From a virus, in the IMG/VR virus record IMGVR_UViG_3300048772_000021, positions 1 through 27,884 of that record: a stretch of DNA of 27,884 nt; one strand, written 5' to 3'. Shown here piece after piece: positions 16,159-24,585 of the stretch (positions within the stretch are counted from its first letter, which is position 1; the number at the start of each line of letters is the position of its first letter). Below the pieces are notes generated by a model. It had not been told where the DNA came from. It did not search any database and saw only the letters and a list, made by a program, of their open reading frames with translations. A program made the position numbers and the translations under genes.

Positions 16159-17875
16159 TGTGTGTCTCACTTACGGTCTGCTCAGCGGCGAACGCTGCTA
16201 CATCGCGTGCTGTATTGATGACGATGGACCTGACGGCCTTCGTGAACTCAGCTCCGGCGTTGGCATCTACATCTGCGTCTGTGTAATCTGCTGCACGCTT
16301 GGCCATGGACCGGCAAACTGTTTCAATGTGGTTGTCAATTCCTGAGTTCGGCATCACAGAGATGTCGTTCTTACTCATGGCAGCGCCTTGTGCAGCCTCA
16401 GCAATCGAGCGCAATACTGGGCTAAATAGGCCGGAAATGGTCTCGTAATCTCGCTTATTTCGCTTGCAGAGGCGACCGAAAGCATCCCGATAGATCGTGA
16501 GGTATGCAGATGTATAGCGACTCAACGTGGAACGCTCATCTGGTGTAGGAACGGTGTCTGACTTGCCATCACCTAACAACGGTTGATCTTGAATGCTTTC
16601 TGTATCAAGCAAACGCTTAGCGTTTTGCATGTTTACCGGGACCCAGTAAGTATCGCCTTCGGGGATAGGATTCATACCAATTTCGGCACGAATATCATTG
16701 GTAGACAGCCAGCCCCATTGTTTGCCGGCAGTGAAGCCAGCAGCTTGCGATTCAATGTCTCCGCGTAGTCTTTCGCTTACGTCGAACTCAACCACGAAAC
16801 GGCCAGAGTTGCGACCAGCAGTGGGAAGCAGTTTGCGTGCAATCTCCGACTCCAAACGACTCAGGTATGGACGGAGTGTATCTGTGACGAAAGTCAATGC
16901 TTGCTGTTCTGCGTTTGCATTCGAGAGCTTCGAGGTGTCGCCAATTAGGTGTGGTGGAACTCGGAAGATGGCAGCAATCTCGGTGCGCTGATACTGACGG
17001 ATTTCTAAGAACTGTGAGTCCTTGTTGCTGAGACCGATGGGAGTGTAAGTCCACTGACCCGGCAAGAAAGCTGTACCACCTTGCTTGTCGCCGCCGTTAG
17101 TCCGTTCCCACGAACTTTTTATGCTAGCCATCTCTGGGTCATCAAACTCAGAGTCGGTCGTTAGGATTCCACCCGGCTTGCTGCCATTGCCGAAGAAACG
17201 CGCTCCCTGCTTCTCAGCGGCACGAGCGAGGCCGATGCCCTGGCGTGCAAGCTGGACGGGAGAGATGCCCTTCAAGCCGTCAAAGCAGAACAGAGGAACA
17301 TGCAATATATCCGCAGACGCGATGGTGCGAGTCTGGCCGTTGCCTTCCTTGTTATCCAGTCCGTCAGAGGTCTCGTAAACTAGGTCACCGCCTGTGCCGT
17401 TAGGCAGGAGCGGTGTACGCTTTGGCTCAGTCTTCTGTGGATGGAGTGGCCACAACGCAACTGGGCGTCCGCCCTTGTCTCGTTGTATCTCTGCGTAGCA
17501 GTTGCCTGTCAGTGCAAGTCCACCGACTAAGCTCTCCCAAAATGTGAACGCTGTCATTTCCGGGTTAGGAGCTACACCCAGCAAGTAAGCTAGATCATGG
17601 TTTTGATTCTCTTTGCGCCCGTTGTCCGTTAGCTCATACACTCGGACTGGCAGCGATGCGACTGACTCAGACAGAACACGAACGCAAGCATAGACGGTTG
17701 CCTGTTGCAGCGACGTAGCAACGGTGACATGCTCACCACTGACAGTAGGCTCACCCGATGCCCATGCAAGGAAACCAGACGTACTGAGAGGAACTGCTGG
17801 GTTATTAAGAGGGTCGCTGGAACGGTACTCATGCCCTATGAGTCTTGCTATGGTCGATCTGATTCTTCCCATCAT
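16151..17875 (-). CDS. Portal protein (HK97 gp3 type)
   Basis: 574 residues. The core matches phage portal proteins: VATSLQQATVYACVRVLSESVASLPVRVYE near 55-82, then NPEMTAFTFWESLVGGLALTGNCYAEI. HVPLFCFDGLKGISPVQLAR, RTEIAAIFRVPPHLIGD and FVTDTLRPYLSRLESEI follow, all diagnostic helices or loops. The dodecameric portal sits at one capsid vertex and passes DNA. The last 170 residues (after about 400) are an extension predicted to be helical, longer than the HK97 protein of about 420 residues. The start has AGGACG upstream and lies 38 bases after the terminase gene. Confidence 0.95.
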   Translation of the reverse strand: MMGRIRSTIARLIGHEYRSSDPLNNPAVPLSTSGFLAWASGEPTVSGEHVTVATSLQQATVYACVRVLSESVASLPVRVYELTDNGRKENQNHDLAYLLGVAPNPEMTAFTFWESLVGGLALTGNCYAEIQRDKGGRPVALWPLHPQKTEPKRTPLLPNGTGGDLVYETSDGLDNKEGNGQTRTIASADILHVPLFCFDGLKGISPVQLARQGIGLARAAEKQGARFFGNGSKPGGILTTDSEFDDPEMASIKSSWERTNGGDKQGGTAFLPGQWTYTPIGLSNKDSQFLEIRQYQRTEIAAIFRVPPHLIGDTSKLSNANAEQQALTFVTDTLRPYLSRLESEIARKLLPTAGRNSGRFVVEFDVSERLRGDIESQAAGFTAGKQWGWLSTNDIRAEIGMNPIPEGDTYWVPVNMQNAKRLLDTESIQDQPLLGDGKSDTVPTPDERSTLSRYTSAYLTIYRDAFGRLCKRNKRDYETISGLFSPVLRSIAEAAQGAAMSKNDISVMPNSGIDNHIETVCRSMAKRAADYTDADVDANAGAEFTKAVRSIVINTARDVAAFAAEQTVSETHNE

Positions 17876-17913
17876 GCTGGGTGCGTCCTATATCGTGTGA
17901 GTAGTCGGGAAAC

Positions 17914-19626
17914 CTACATCACGAACGGCGTAAAGTGTTTTTTCTTTGGAGCTACAGGCACCACCATTGCCCTGCTCAATGCACAGATCAACGCGGATAT
18001 TCCGTCTATCTTCTCTGCTGACTTTTCTTTATTCGGCTTCACATTAGAATTAGCGTCGGAGTCCACCACGACGTTACTTGCCATCCATCGCAAGACAGGG
18101 TTGTCTAAGTGTGTGAGGTCGTGAGTCAGAATCAATTCGAGCAATCGCTTTGTCGGTCCATGCAGTGATGGAAAGCCTTGTCTCAGGGGGCTAACTACGA
18201 AGCCATGATCCTGTAGCCAGGTTGCTGTCTCCGTGCAGTTCCACGGATCATAGGCGATTTCTTTTATGTCGTAAGTCTTGGATAGCTCAATAATCTTGAG
18301 CCGGATGGCTTCATAGTCAATCACATTTCCACTCGTTAGGTCGAATAGACTATGTGAGGCCCACATGTCGTATGGAACTCGATCCCTCTGACATCGCTTG
18401 ACAATGTTGTCCTTTGGTAGAAAGAAATGGGGTAGAACAACCCACTTTGTTCTTTCGCCGTAGGGGGGGAACAATAAAACAAATGCACTGATGTCCGTCG
18501 TGGTCGATAAGTCTAATCCACCGAAACAAGGTTGCTTTATTAGTGACTCAAGATCGATGGGCGCATTGCATTTCTTCCACTCATCCATCGGAAAGTAAGC
18601 AACGGATGTCTGAGTCCAAATTCCAAACCTAACCCGGAGGACCTCGTTGAGACTTGCAGGATCACCCGCTGCTTGGTTGAGCAGTGCGGCTAAATCCTTT
18701 TCTCGAACACTTACACCAAGATTCGGATTCGCTTTTATCCAAGTTGCTGGGTCGGTGTAATCATCCCCGTCATCGAGGCAACACACCCAGGCAAACCAGT
18801 CGTCAGCTTGCAGCGTTCCCGTCAGAACCTTCTCGCTGTATGCGTGCTGACGTTTGCAGACTGACTCCTCACCGGAACCCGCTGTCGTGATGACTATCAG
18901 GATGGGTGAGTCACGCTTACCGAGTGCGTTGACGAGTCCCGTCCACATCACTTCAGCACCGTAACCCCATGCGTGCAGTTCGTCGGCGACGAATGCTTGT
19001 GGACGTTTGCCCTCAAGAGAACCGTAGTTTGCAGCGAGTGGTTGGAACTTTGATGCCGTACACGGAACGTGTAGATTGTTCGTGTGCGACTTGATGCGTT
19101 TGGCCAGTGCCGGTGACTTCTTCACCATCAACACAGCGTCGTCAAACACAACCTTCGCCTGTGTCTTATCCACGGCAACGCTGTAGACTTCGCTACCAGC
19201 TTCACCAACTCCAATTAGCTCGTAGAGTGCAAGTGCAGATGCCCAAGTCGATTTCCCGTTGCCTTTTCCGCACTCACAATAAGCGATGCGAAAGCGGCGG
19301 AATCCTGTATCTGCCCAGCGCCATCCGTAGAGGATGTAGAGCATGGCCTGTTGCCATGGCTCCAGCTTGATGGGCTGTCCCTCAAGCTCACCGCGAAGGT
19401 GACAACAGAAGGACTCTACAAACTGAATGACTCTCAGTCCTTGTTGCGGACTGAATATCAGGTTGCGGAGATGCCCCTCTGCCAAGTCCTGGCGATGACG
19501 CTCACAAGCTAGTCTGACGAGCTGGCCTACGACAATCTTGTTGTCCAGTACGTCAGCGACGTACTGCTCTGGGATGTTAAATGTGCTCACACTAAAGGGT
19601 TCGGAAGTCGAATTACTTGACTTCAC
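17914..19626 (-). CDS. Terminase large subunit
   Basis: 570 residues from a GTG that overlaps the small terminase gene by 14 bases; a second GTG at 19590 (VSTFNIPEQY) is a fair alternative because the first 12 residues look unconserved. Walker A is CGKGNGKS at 119-126, Walker B is VADE at 213-216, and the coupling TTAGSG follows at 247. The RuvC-like nuclease carries Asp in GGLDLSTTTD (about 372), AYDPW (460) and KIDGISAL (541). This is the HK97-like terminase family that packages and cuts genomic DNA. The junction repeat at 19594-19621 overlaps the start region, which leaves the exact start uncertain. Confidence 0.95.
   Translation of the reverse strand: MKSSNSTSEPFSVSTFNIPEQYVADVLDNKIVVGQLVRLACERHRQDLAEGHLRNLIFSPQQGLRVIQFVESFCCHLRGELEGQPIKLEPWQQAMLYILYGWRWADTGFRRFRIAYCECGKGNGKSTWASALALYELIGVGEAGSEVYSVAVDKTQAKVVFDDAVLMVKKSPALAKRIKSHTNNLHVPCTASKFQPLAANYGSLEGKRPQAFVADELHAWGYGAEVMWTGLVNALGKRDSPILIVITTAGSGEESVCKRQHAYSEKVLTGTLQADDWFAWVCCLDDGDDYTDPATWIKANPNLGVSVREKDLAALLNQAAGDPASLNEVLRVRFGIWTQTSVAYFPMDEWKKCNAPIDLESLIKQPCFGGLDLSTTTDISAFVLLFPPYGERTKWVVLPHFFLPKDNIVKRCQRDRVPYDMWASHSLFDLTSGNVIDYEAIRLKIIELSKTYDIKEIAYDPWNCTETATWLQDHGFVVSPLRQGFPSLHGPTKRLLELILTHDLTHLDNPVLRWMASNVVVDSDANSNVKPNKEKSAEKIDGISALICALSRAMVVPVAPKKKHFTPFVM
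19594..19621. repeat. Junction repeat copy at the terminase start
   Basis: AAAGGGTTCGGAAGTCG then AATTACTTGAC. The end can also form GAAGTC/GACTTC pairing. It shares the AAAGG..GGAAGTCG..TTACT(T/G) skeleton with 4654-4690 and 8153-8189, although here it lies in coding overlap between the two terminase genes. Confidence 0.45.
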
Positions 19627-20101
19627 TCGTTATGTCGTCGGCTCCAATGCCCTGCATGAACTCTGTGAATGCGTCATCGCCGGACGATGACGCAACCTGT
19701 ATCCGGCTGCGTGATGCTGGTGTCATCCCAAACTCAACGAGAAATTTACGCATCTGGTCGAGTGCCGTGTTCGCAATGCCAACGTATGGGTTTTGGATCG
19801 GGAAGCCCGACTTCGGCGACTTAATAACAGCACCATATTTCTGAACATTTGTTTCTGCATCCATCCACCGAGACCACGAAGCGCAATAGGCGCTTAATGC
19901 GGCACGATCAACCGATGTAAGCAGGTTAAGGCTGACAAGCTCAACGCTGATACGCTTCCATTCACGCTTTGCAGCATCGTCCAAGTGAGATGGGCAGCGA
20001 GGTACACCAGTAGGGTGCGGCTCCCGATGGTTGAGTGGCCGATGCCCAGGATTTCCTCTGAGTTCTTTTAAGCTGCTTGGGAGTGGTCGGCGTCCTGCCA
20101 T
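19613..20101 (-). CDS. Terminase small subunit (P27 family)
   Basis: 162 residues. The N-terminus MAGRRPLPSSLKELRGNPGHRPL is the standard opening of P27-type small terminases. Next come a CPSHLDDAAKREWKRISVEL helix, LLTSVDRAALSAYCASWSRW and the NPYVGIANTALDQMRKFLVEFGMTPASRSR core. It recognises the packaging site in phage DNA and hands it to the large subunit. It overlaps the upstream methyltransferase by 34 bases and the large subunit by 14. The methyltransferase is therefore part of the same transcript as packaging genes. Confidence 0.95.
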   Translation of the reverse strand: MAGRRPLPSSLKELRGNPGHRPLNHREPHPTGVPRCPSHLDDAAKREWKRISVELVSLNLLTSVDRAALSAYCASWSRWMDAETNVQKYGAVIKSPKSGFPIQNPYVGIANTALDQMRKFLVEFGMTPASRSRIQVASSSGDDAFTEFMQGIGADDITSEVK

Positions 20102-21024
20102 GTAGTCATACCTATTTCGTTCAATCGTGCTTTGGCTATGTCGATATACTCAGCAGATAACTCAATGCCAACTACATCATTCCAACCGGCTTGTAATCCA
20201 CCAATCATCTCGGAACCTGAACCGGAGAACGGCACTAGGAGCCGCTGTGTATTGGGTGAGGATTGGGGCAGGATGAGCTTCGCCAAGTGCCCTGTGAGGG
20301 TCAGAGGCTTAACGGTGGGGTGTGTGTTGTGGTTGATCGCCCGTTGTTGGTCAGGCTGGTTGCCGAGGCCATTGCCGTGCGTCGGGCGCGCCTTGAGGGG
20401 TAGAGACTCACACCCTGCATCCCGTTCCTTGTGGTTTGCCTTTGCACAGTAGAAATACCGGCTCCAGGATTCATCCTCAAAGCTCTCATCAATAATGGTA
20501 TTGGCTGGCCAGCGTCCCAATGTGCTCATCTCTTGCTGATATGCTGGCAATACTTCTGGTCGCTCTATCTGACCGAATCCAGTCCATCCCTGATAGCGGT
20601 TAATGGGTATTGGCTCGCTCTCGATTCTGCATCCATCTATATTGAGGGGTAGAATCTTCCTGGCCGGTTTACGCGCTAAGATGATAGGTTCATAGCTGGG
20701 CTTAAGACAGGCTTTGGACTTTGGGAATCCTTGAGCGTATAGCCACATTAAGCAGTCACGGATCTCAAAGCCAGCATCCTCTATTGCACAAGTGAGCCGG
20801 TGATAGGTTCGAGTTCCACCGAATGCTAGTAAGTAAGCACCGGGAGCTAGAACACGGTACATCTCTTTCCACAACGCAGTATTGAAAGCTATGCCGGATG
20901 AGTCCCACTGTTTACCCATAAAGCCAAGTTCATACGGAGGATCACATAGACTACCAGCAAAGGAATCTGAGGGCAGTGTCGGAAGTTTGTCAAGGACGTT
21001 GCCTTGTATGAGCCGCACACTCAC
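20068..21024 (-). CDS. DNA methyltransferase, beta class (N6-adenine/N4-cytosine)
   Basis: 318 residues from a GTG that directly follows the glycosyltransferase stop. Motif IV DPPY is at 28-31; motif X (NTHPTVKPLTLTGHLAKL) at 233-250 and motif I (PFSGSG) at 265-270 follow. The order IV, target domain, X, I defines the beta class. DPPY favours N6-adenine; N4-cytosine is possible. It would methylate phage DNA in a sequence-specific way, for protection from restriction or to mark DNA for packaging. The region between about 125 and 230 is the likely recognition domain. It overlaps the small terminase gene by 34 bases and is part of the ParB-glycosyltransferase-methyltransferase block. No partner restriction enzyme is adjacent, so an orphan enzyme is likely. 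Confidence 0.92.
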   Translation of the reverse strand: MSVRLIQGNVLDKLPTLPSDSFAGSLCDPPYELGFMGKQWDSSGIAFNTALWKEMYRVLAPGAYLLAFGGTRTYHRLTCAIEDAGFEIRDCLMWLYAQGFPKSKACLKPSYEPIILARKPARKILPLNIDGCRIESEPIPINRYQGWTGFGQIERPEVLPAYQQEMSTLGRWPANTIIDESFEDESWSRYFYCAKANHKERDAGCESLPLKARPTHGNGLGNQPDQQRAINHNTHPTVKPLTLTGHLAKLILPQSSPNTQRLLVPFSGSGSEMIGGLQAGWNDVVGIELSAEYIDIAKARLNEIGMTTWQDADHSQAA

Positions 21025-21897
21025 TTAATGTTTCTCCGTTACTAGCGTCAGCCCGTAGTCGTTGTACTCAATCGAGATGCCCTCTTTGCGTTTCAAAGGG
21101 GTCTTAAACTGCGTGTAATCGACAAAATGATGTGGACGACCATACTTCTCTATGAGTCGCGCATACTCCGGGTATTCATTGACAAGCATGATGCTTTTTG
21201 GATATGTCCCTTCTTGTGAGTAAAAGACCTTATCGTTGCCGCCCTTGACAGTCTGTGTGGCCATTTTGTCCTGCTGGTATGCATTAAATTGCACGGTACA
21301 CCACTTATCACGGAGCAAGTCCAATGAAAGAATTGTGTCTTCGTTGTAGCGTCCACGCCAGCGATATGGAATGTCATTGCGAATCAAGTTACAAGAGTAG
21401 ATTCGAGTATTCGCCAAGAATGGTGGGCGCTTGTATTTCCGTGGGAGGAACATCCAGTAGTTAGGTCCTGCCATAGCGACGTTCTCATATCGAAGAACAA
21501 AGTCCTCCATGACTCGGAAGAACGCGCCGGATAATACCTCGTATCTGAGGTTGTTATTCCAGCGTACAAATTGACGGATGTTGTCATCCATCACCCAATG
21601 CCAGTCGTAACCCATCTGGATTGAGGTATCCCAAATGAAGTTTCGTGCAGCACCGGGGCCGACGCTCTTGCACAGACCGAGATTATCGAGTGTCTGGTAA
21701 TCCTTTTTATATTCATGATTGAGCACGATGATGTGTTCTTTGGGGATTACCGCCGCATATTGGCTGTACTCCTGTGGCTCAACGACTGCATACCACTCTT
21801 TGATTCCCATTCGTTGCAGAGCCTTAATGGTCATCCTGCTATCCGAGCGGGACAGAGTTGGAACAAATATAGGGTACCGAGGCTGAATATCAGTCAT
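21025..21897 (-). CDS. TET-associated-type glycosyltransferase (TAGT)
   Basis: 290 residues. A GT-A-type fold is suggested by RYPIFVPTLSRSDS at 7-20, VVEPQEY at 38-44, GPGAARNFIWDTSI at 80-93 and the metal-site DD in WVMDDNIRQF (104-105). A late NED at 185-187 is the probable base. This set is what I recall for the TAGT family from work on phage base-modification systems, where these enzymes add sugars to hydroxymethylated pyrimidines in DNA. No TET/JBP dioxygenase or other hydroxylase is visible here, so the acceptor is unknown: DNA made by a gene elsewhere, or another molecule. The start overlaps the ParB-like gene by eight bases and the stop abuts the methyltransferase GTG. Confidence 0.75.
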   Translation of the reverse strand: MTDIQPRYPIFVPTLSRSDSRMTIKALQRMGIKEWYAVVEPQEYSQYAAVIPKEHIIVLNHEYKKDYQTLDNLGLCKSVGPGAARNFIWDTSIQMGYDWHWVMDDNIRQFVRWNNNLRYEVLSGAFFRVMEDFVLRYENVAMAGPNYWMFLPRKYKRPPFLANTRIYSCNLIRNDIPYRWRGRYNEDTILSLDLLRDKWCTVQFNAYQQDKMATQTVKGGNDKVFYSQEGTYPKSIMLVNEYPEYARLIEKYGRPHHFVDYTQFKTPLKRKEGISIEYNDYGLTLVTEKH

Positions 21898-22510
21898 TGA
21901 TAATGTACTTTGTGGCCTTTGCCACGATGGATTGCTCTTTTGGATACCAGACGTATTTCGTTTTTGAGGTAATGGTCTGTTGAATCAGTTCAGCGAAATC
22001 CTGTACGTCCTGCTCAGAATGAAAATGTATAGTCAGGTGGCGCTTTGCTACATCTTCATTGCAAGCCTCTGGCATTCCTTCCCACTCAACCTCTGCATTC
22101 CCCGCGCCCTGATCCTCTGTGCCGGTAAGCTCTGCATCGGTAAAGAAAGGCTTCAGATCCATTTCGGTTGAAAGCTCACCGAGGATGGCGGAGTCCCACT
22201 GAAGTCCGACCTCTGATACACGATTGTCGGCGATAGCTAAGCCACGAGACTTTGGATCATCCATAGACAAGTCAGTGCGCTGCACAACAACAAGTTCGGT
22301 GCCGTTCGTGGGAACGAGGATTATATCGTTGATACCAGCGGCGGCGGCTTGCTCTGCTGTCTTGTTTCCGGCAATGATGATGCCATCTTTGTCCACCAAG
22401 ATGGAGCGTCCAGCACCGAACTGCTGAAGAGAAGTAGCGAGCGTCTTGCGACCACGCGGAGTGCCTTGGTTGGCATTGTGTGGGTCGAGTTGTAGGTCAG
22501 ATAGCTTCAT
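21890..22510 (-). CDS. ParB-like nuclease-domain protein
   Basis: 206 residues. The ParB N-terminal fold is shown by DLQLDPHNANQGTPRGRKTL and GAGRSILVDKDGIIIAGNKTAEQA (32-54). The C-terminal third has WEGMPEACNEDVAKRHLTIHFHSE.. and TKYVWYPKE, a second domain often found on phage ParB-like proteins next to methyltransferases or modification enzymes. In such systems ParB domains bind DNA, and some nick it or use nucleotides; which applies here is unknown. Upstream lies the decamer CGAAATGAAG repeated at 22505-22514 and 22530-22539. The first copy holds a 12-codon leader frame that overlaps the start of this gene. Confidence 0.8.
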   Translation of the reverse strand: MKLSDLQLDPHNANQGTPRGRKTLATSLQQFGAGRSILVDKDGIIIAGNKTAEQAAAAGINDIILVPTNGTELVVVQRTDLSMDDPKSRGLAIADNRVSEVGLQWDSAILGELSTEMDLKPFFTDAELTGTEDQGAGNAEVEWEGMPEACNEDVAKRHLTIHFHSEQDVQDFAELIQQTITSKTKYVWYPKEQSIVAKATKYIIND

Positions 22511-22655
22511 TTCGTTTGATACCCTCGCACTTCATTTCGAGATATTTTGCAGGAAGCCCATGAGCGGTCTAGTGTGCTATCGTTTCATACACTCGTGACC
22601 CCCCATACCCCTATGAGGTTGATGGTTTGTATCACTCCTATGCTGTAAAGAGCAT

Positions 22656-23051
22656 CTAGAGTCGTTTACTGTCGATTGGTGTGGTATCTGATCGCTGTGT
22701 CTTCTTGTCTTGTTCTGTCTTAGCTCTATGGCATGGACGACACAGGCTTTGGAGATTGTCGAGGTCTAGGCGATGCTCTGGTGCTGTTGTTAGTGGAATT
22801 ACATGATCTACGTCAGCGGCGACTGTTGCTCGTCCGTCTGCTAGACAATGAACACATAAATACTTGTCTCGTCCAAGAGCTTGACTTCTTATTCGACGCC
22901 AATCCCAGTCATAACCACGAGAAGCTGCTGAGCCGCGCCATTTGTAAACGGTGTGCTTATATTGCTGGTGGGCCTTGCAGAGTCCATTCTTAGTGCGGAC
23001 TAGCTCTGGACAACCGTTGTATTTACAGGGGCGCGCTGGTGCTGTGGGCAT
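22656..23051 (-). CDS. HNH endonuclease (HK97 gp74-like)
   Basis: 131 residues. It has a Cys/His zinc knuckle near the start (CKYNGC then CKAHQQYKH), a second pair CVHC and CRPCH, and the HNH core VDHVIPL..RLDLDNLQSLCRPCHRAK. Such nucleases lie beside terminases in many HK97-like phages and are needed for efficient packaging. Here the modification block separates it from the terminase genes. The ATG has only a weak ribosome site (ACGGCAAC) and is preceded at 23093-23127 by nested inverted repeats (GCATAC/GTATGC around ATAAC/GTTAT) that could be an operator or RNA stem. Confidence 0.88.
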   Translation of the reverse strand: MPTAPARPCKYNGCPELVRTKNGLCKAHQQYKHTVYKWRGSAASRGYDWDWRRIRSQALGRDKYLCVHCLADGRATVAADVDHVIPLTTAPEHRLDLDNLQSLCRPCHRAKTEQDKKTQRSDTTPIDSKRL

Positions 23052-23130
23052 GATAAGTTGCCGTTACGAGTTCCGTGAGTTTAGCAATAGGTGCATACAA
23101 TCAAATAACCAGTTATAAAGCGTATGCCAG

Positions 23131-23387
23131 TTAAGCTGTACGTCTTTGGGTGGCATCGTCGATATGACAGCAGTAGCAATGTAAACCAGAGCGCCTGATA
23201 TGAGGGTTATATGTTGCTTTTTCTAGCTCGACGTTGATACAGCGATGGGGCCAGTGAGGGATTTACCGGCCCGATCATCGCTCGGTGGGCAAGTGTTTAG
23301 TTCGCTGTTACAACGGGAACATGCGACTTGTGGCGCAATGCGTAAATCTGTTAGTTGGATAGGCAGTTGTGCGGCTGGGTGGATAAG
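23131..23387 (-). pseudogene. Remnant of a small Cys-rich protein, frameshifted
   Basis: Two adjacent frames look like one gene. The first reads ..LRIAPQVACSRCNSELNTC.. and then stops. The second, one base out, reads ..HRCINVELEKATYNPHIRR..LHCYCCHID and ends at 23131. Adding one C to the run of four at 23250-23247 would join them into a protein of about 85 residues with a CxxC, Cys, Cys, CxCC pattern, suggesting metal binding. No ATG or GTG is found in the first frame after its upstream stop at 23390. It is either a decayed gene or a sequencing slip in the C-run plus an unusual start. The 347-base gap between the two HNH genes holds nothing else that I can support. Confidence 0.35.
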
Positions 23388-23398
23388 TTATCCAGTGA

Positions 23399-23950
23399 TT
23401 ATGCTGCTAATGGAAGCTCTACGATGGAACTTGTAATTGGTTTGGGTCGCAACATGGTTGCAATCTTGTCTTGCTGCTTCGCAGCTTGCTTTTCCCGTGT
23501 GTGAAGCCAACTCTTAACTGTTTGGTAGTCTCGACCTAACAATTGAGCTATATGATAGATCGTCTGGCCCTTATCACGACACGAGAGAACTGCTCTCTGC
23601 TCGCGCTTTGACATCGGCACTTTAGGCTTCCTGCTATGGAAGCTACTTGATCGCTTCTTAGCGATCATATCTTCGGAATTCTGTTTTGGTGTCGCTAAGA
23701 ATAAACAGTTGAGCGAACAGCAAGCTCTGTTATCGCAGTGGTGGCAAACGCTCATCCCTTTTTTAATTGGGCCGTTAGCTAAAGTCCATGCCCAACGGTG
23801 GGCCGCTACAGACTTTCTAACGCCAGTTGAGATTGTGACCTTGTGTACTCCGTAGCCATTACGTCCAAGGTAGGGGAACAGAAGGCAGTCACCTTGTTTA
23901 GTTAATAGTGAGTTGAAGCGTTGTATTTCGTCTTGCTTCTTTCTTGGCAT
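23399..23950 (-). CDS. HNH homing-type endonuclease with C-terminal helix-turn-helix
   Basis: 183 residues from the ATG with GAGGA six bases upstream; a TTG start four codons earlier lacks support. The HNH core is HRWAWTLANGPIKKGMSVCHHCDNRACC followed by LATPKQNSEDM. This is the fold used by many phage homing nucleases and mobile HNH enzymes. Residues about 115-150 (SKREQRAVLSC.., IYHIAQLLGRDYQTVKSWL) form a helix-turn-helix that probably gives DNA specificity. It is the first gene after the putative late promoter. It might be a free-standing mobile gene that inserted here, which would explain the broken neighbour. Confidence 0.8.
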   Translation of the reverse strand: MPRKKQDEIQRFNSLLTKQGDCLLFPYLGRNGYGVHKVTISTGVRKSVAAHRWAWTLANGPIKKGMSVCHHCDNRACCSLNCLFLATPKQNSEDMIAKKRSSSFHSRKPKVPMSKREQRAVLSCRDKGQTIYHIAQLLGRDYQTVKSWLHTREKQAAKQQDKIATMLRPKPITSSIVELPLAA

Positions 23951-24585
23951 GTGAATCCTCAAGTGACCTTCTCTGGCTTTCGAGGAAGCTCTTGAGGTTC
24001 GGGTAGTTGAGCTATTGTTCTGCTCTATATCCCTATCTTAGTATGTCTGTGTGTTGGTATGATGGTGGATTCAGAATCCAGTTATTCTCAGTTGGGAGGG
24101 ATAGGTTATTTAGGGATAGTCCCTCATATAACAGGTTCACTTGGTTCCAGATAATCTGGCAGAATGCGTGTCCCGCTTTAGCTTTGGATATGAAAGTATG
24201 GAATAGGCTTAACATTGATGATTCAAGCCTCCTGTTATTGAGCTTGAATCCTGCCTCTGCTGAAGTGTCCGACTTCAATCAGGGTGGATGGTAGGTTAGA
24301 CCATCCTCTTTGTAAAACAACAACGCCACCAAATGTTGCTACTTTGAACTAGCCTCTTGATCCCGCGTAGCGACCCTCAGAGGATTGACCTTGAAGAGTA
24401 CGGGTATGCTACATTACTTCTACTTCGATAATCTGATTATATCACGCGACAACATCATTTTATTCGATATAAGCGGGATTCTGTAACTCCCACCCATGAT
24501 CCATTTTAGTATAGAGGTTAGACTCCGCAACGTGGGAAGCAGTGGAGTGCCCGCGCAGTAGTGCCCGCAGCGAGTACGCGGTCAC
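23951..24585. other. Gene-poor 635-base region between terminator and HNH gene
   Basis: No convincing gene. An 81-codon minus frame (24033-24278) and a 95-codon plus frame (24007-24294) both begin with TTG and lack ribosome sites. There is a perfect palindrome CCAGAT-A-ATCTGG at 24147-24159, an operator candidate, and an extended -10 promoter at 24436-24444. The AT content is clearly higher than in the structural genes. It probably serves as the control region for the leftward late operon. Confidence 0.5.
24436..24444 (-). promoter_or_regulatory. Extended -10 promoter for the leftward operon
   Basis: On the minus strand TGATATAAT is a full extended -10 (TGn plus TATAAT). No good -35 lies 16-18 bases before it, which extended -10 promoters can tolerate. 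It is 490 bases upstream of the first HNH gene and 140 bases beyond the terminator, so it would start the transcript of the modification, packaging and head genes. Confidence 0.5.

Noticed and set aside
24007-24294. Overlapping plus and minus frames of 95 and 81 codons in the gene-poor region
   Set aside because: Both start at TTG without a ribosome site and have no recognisable motif.
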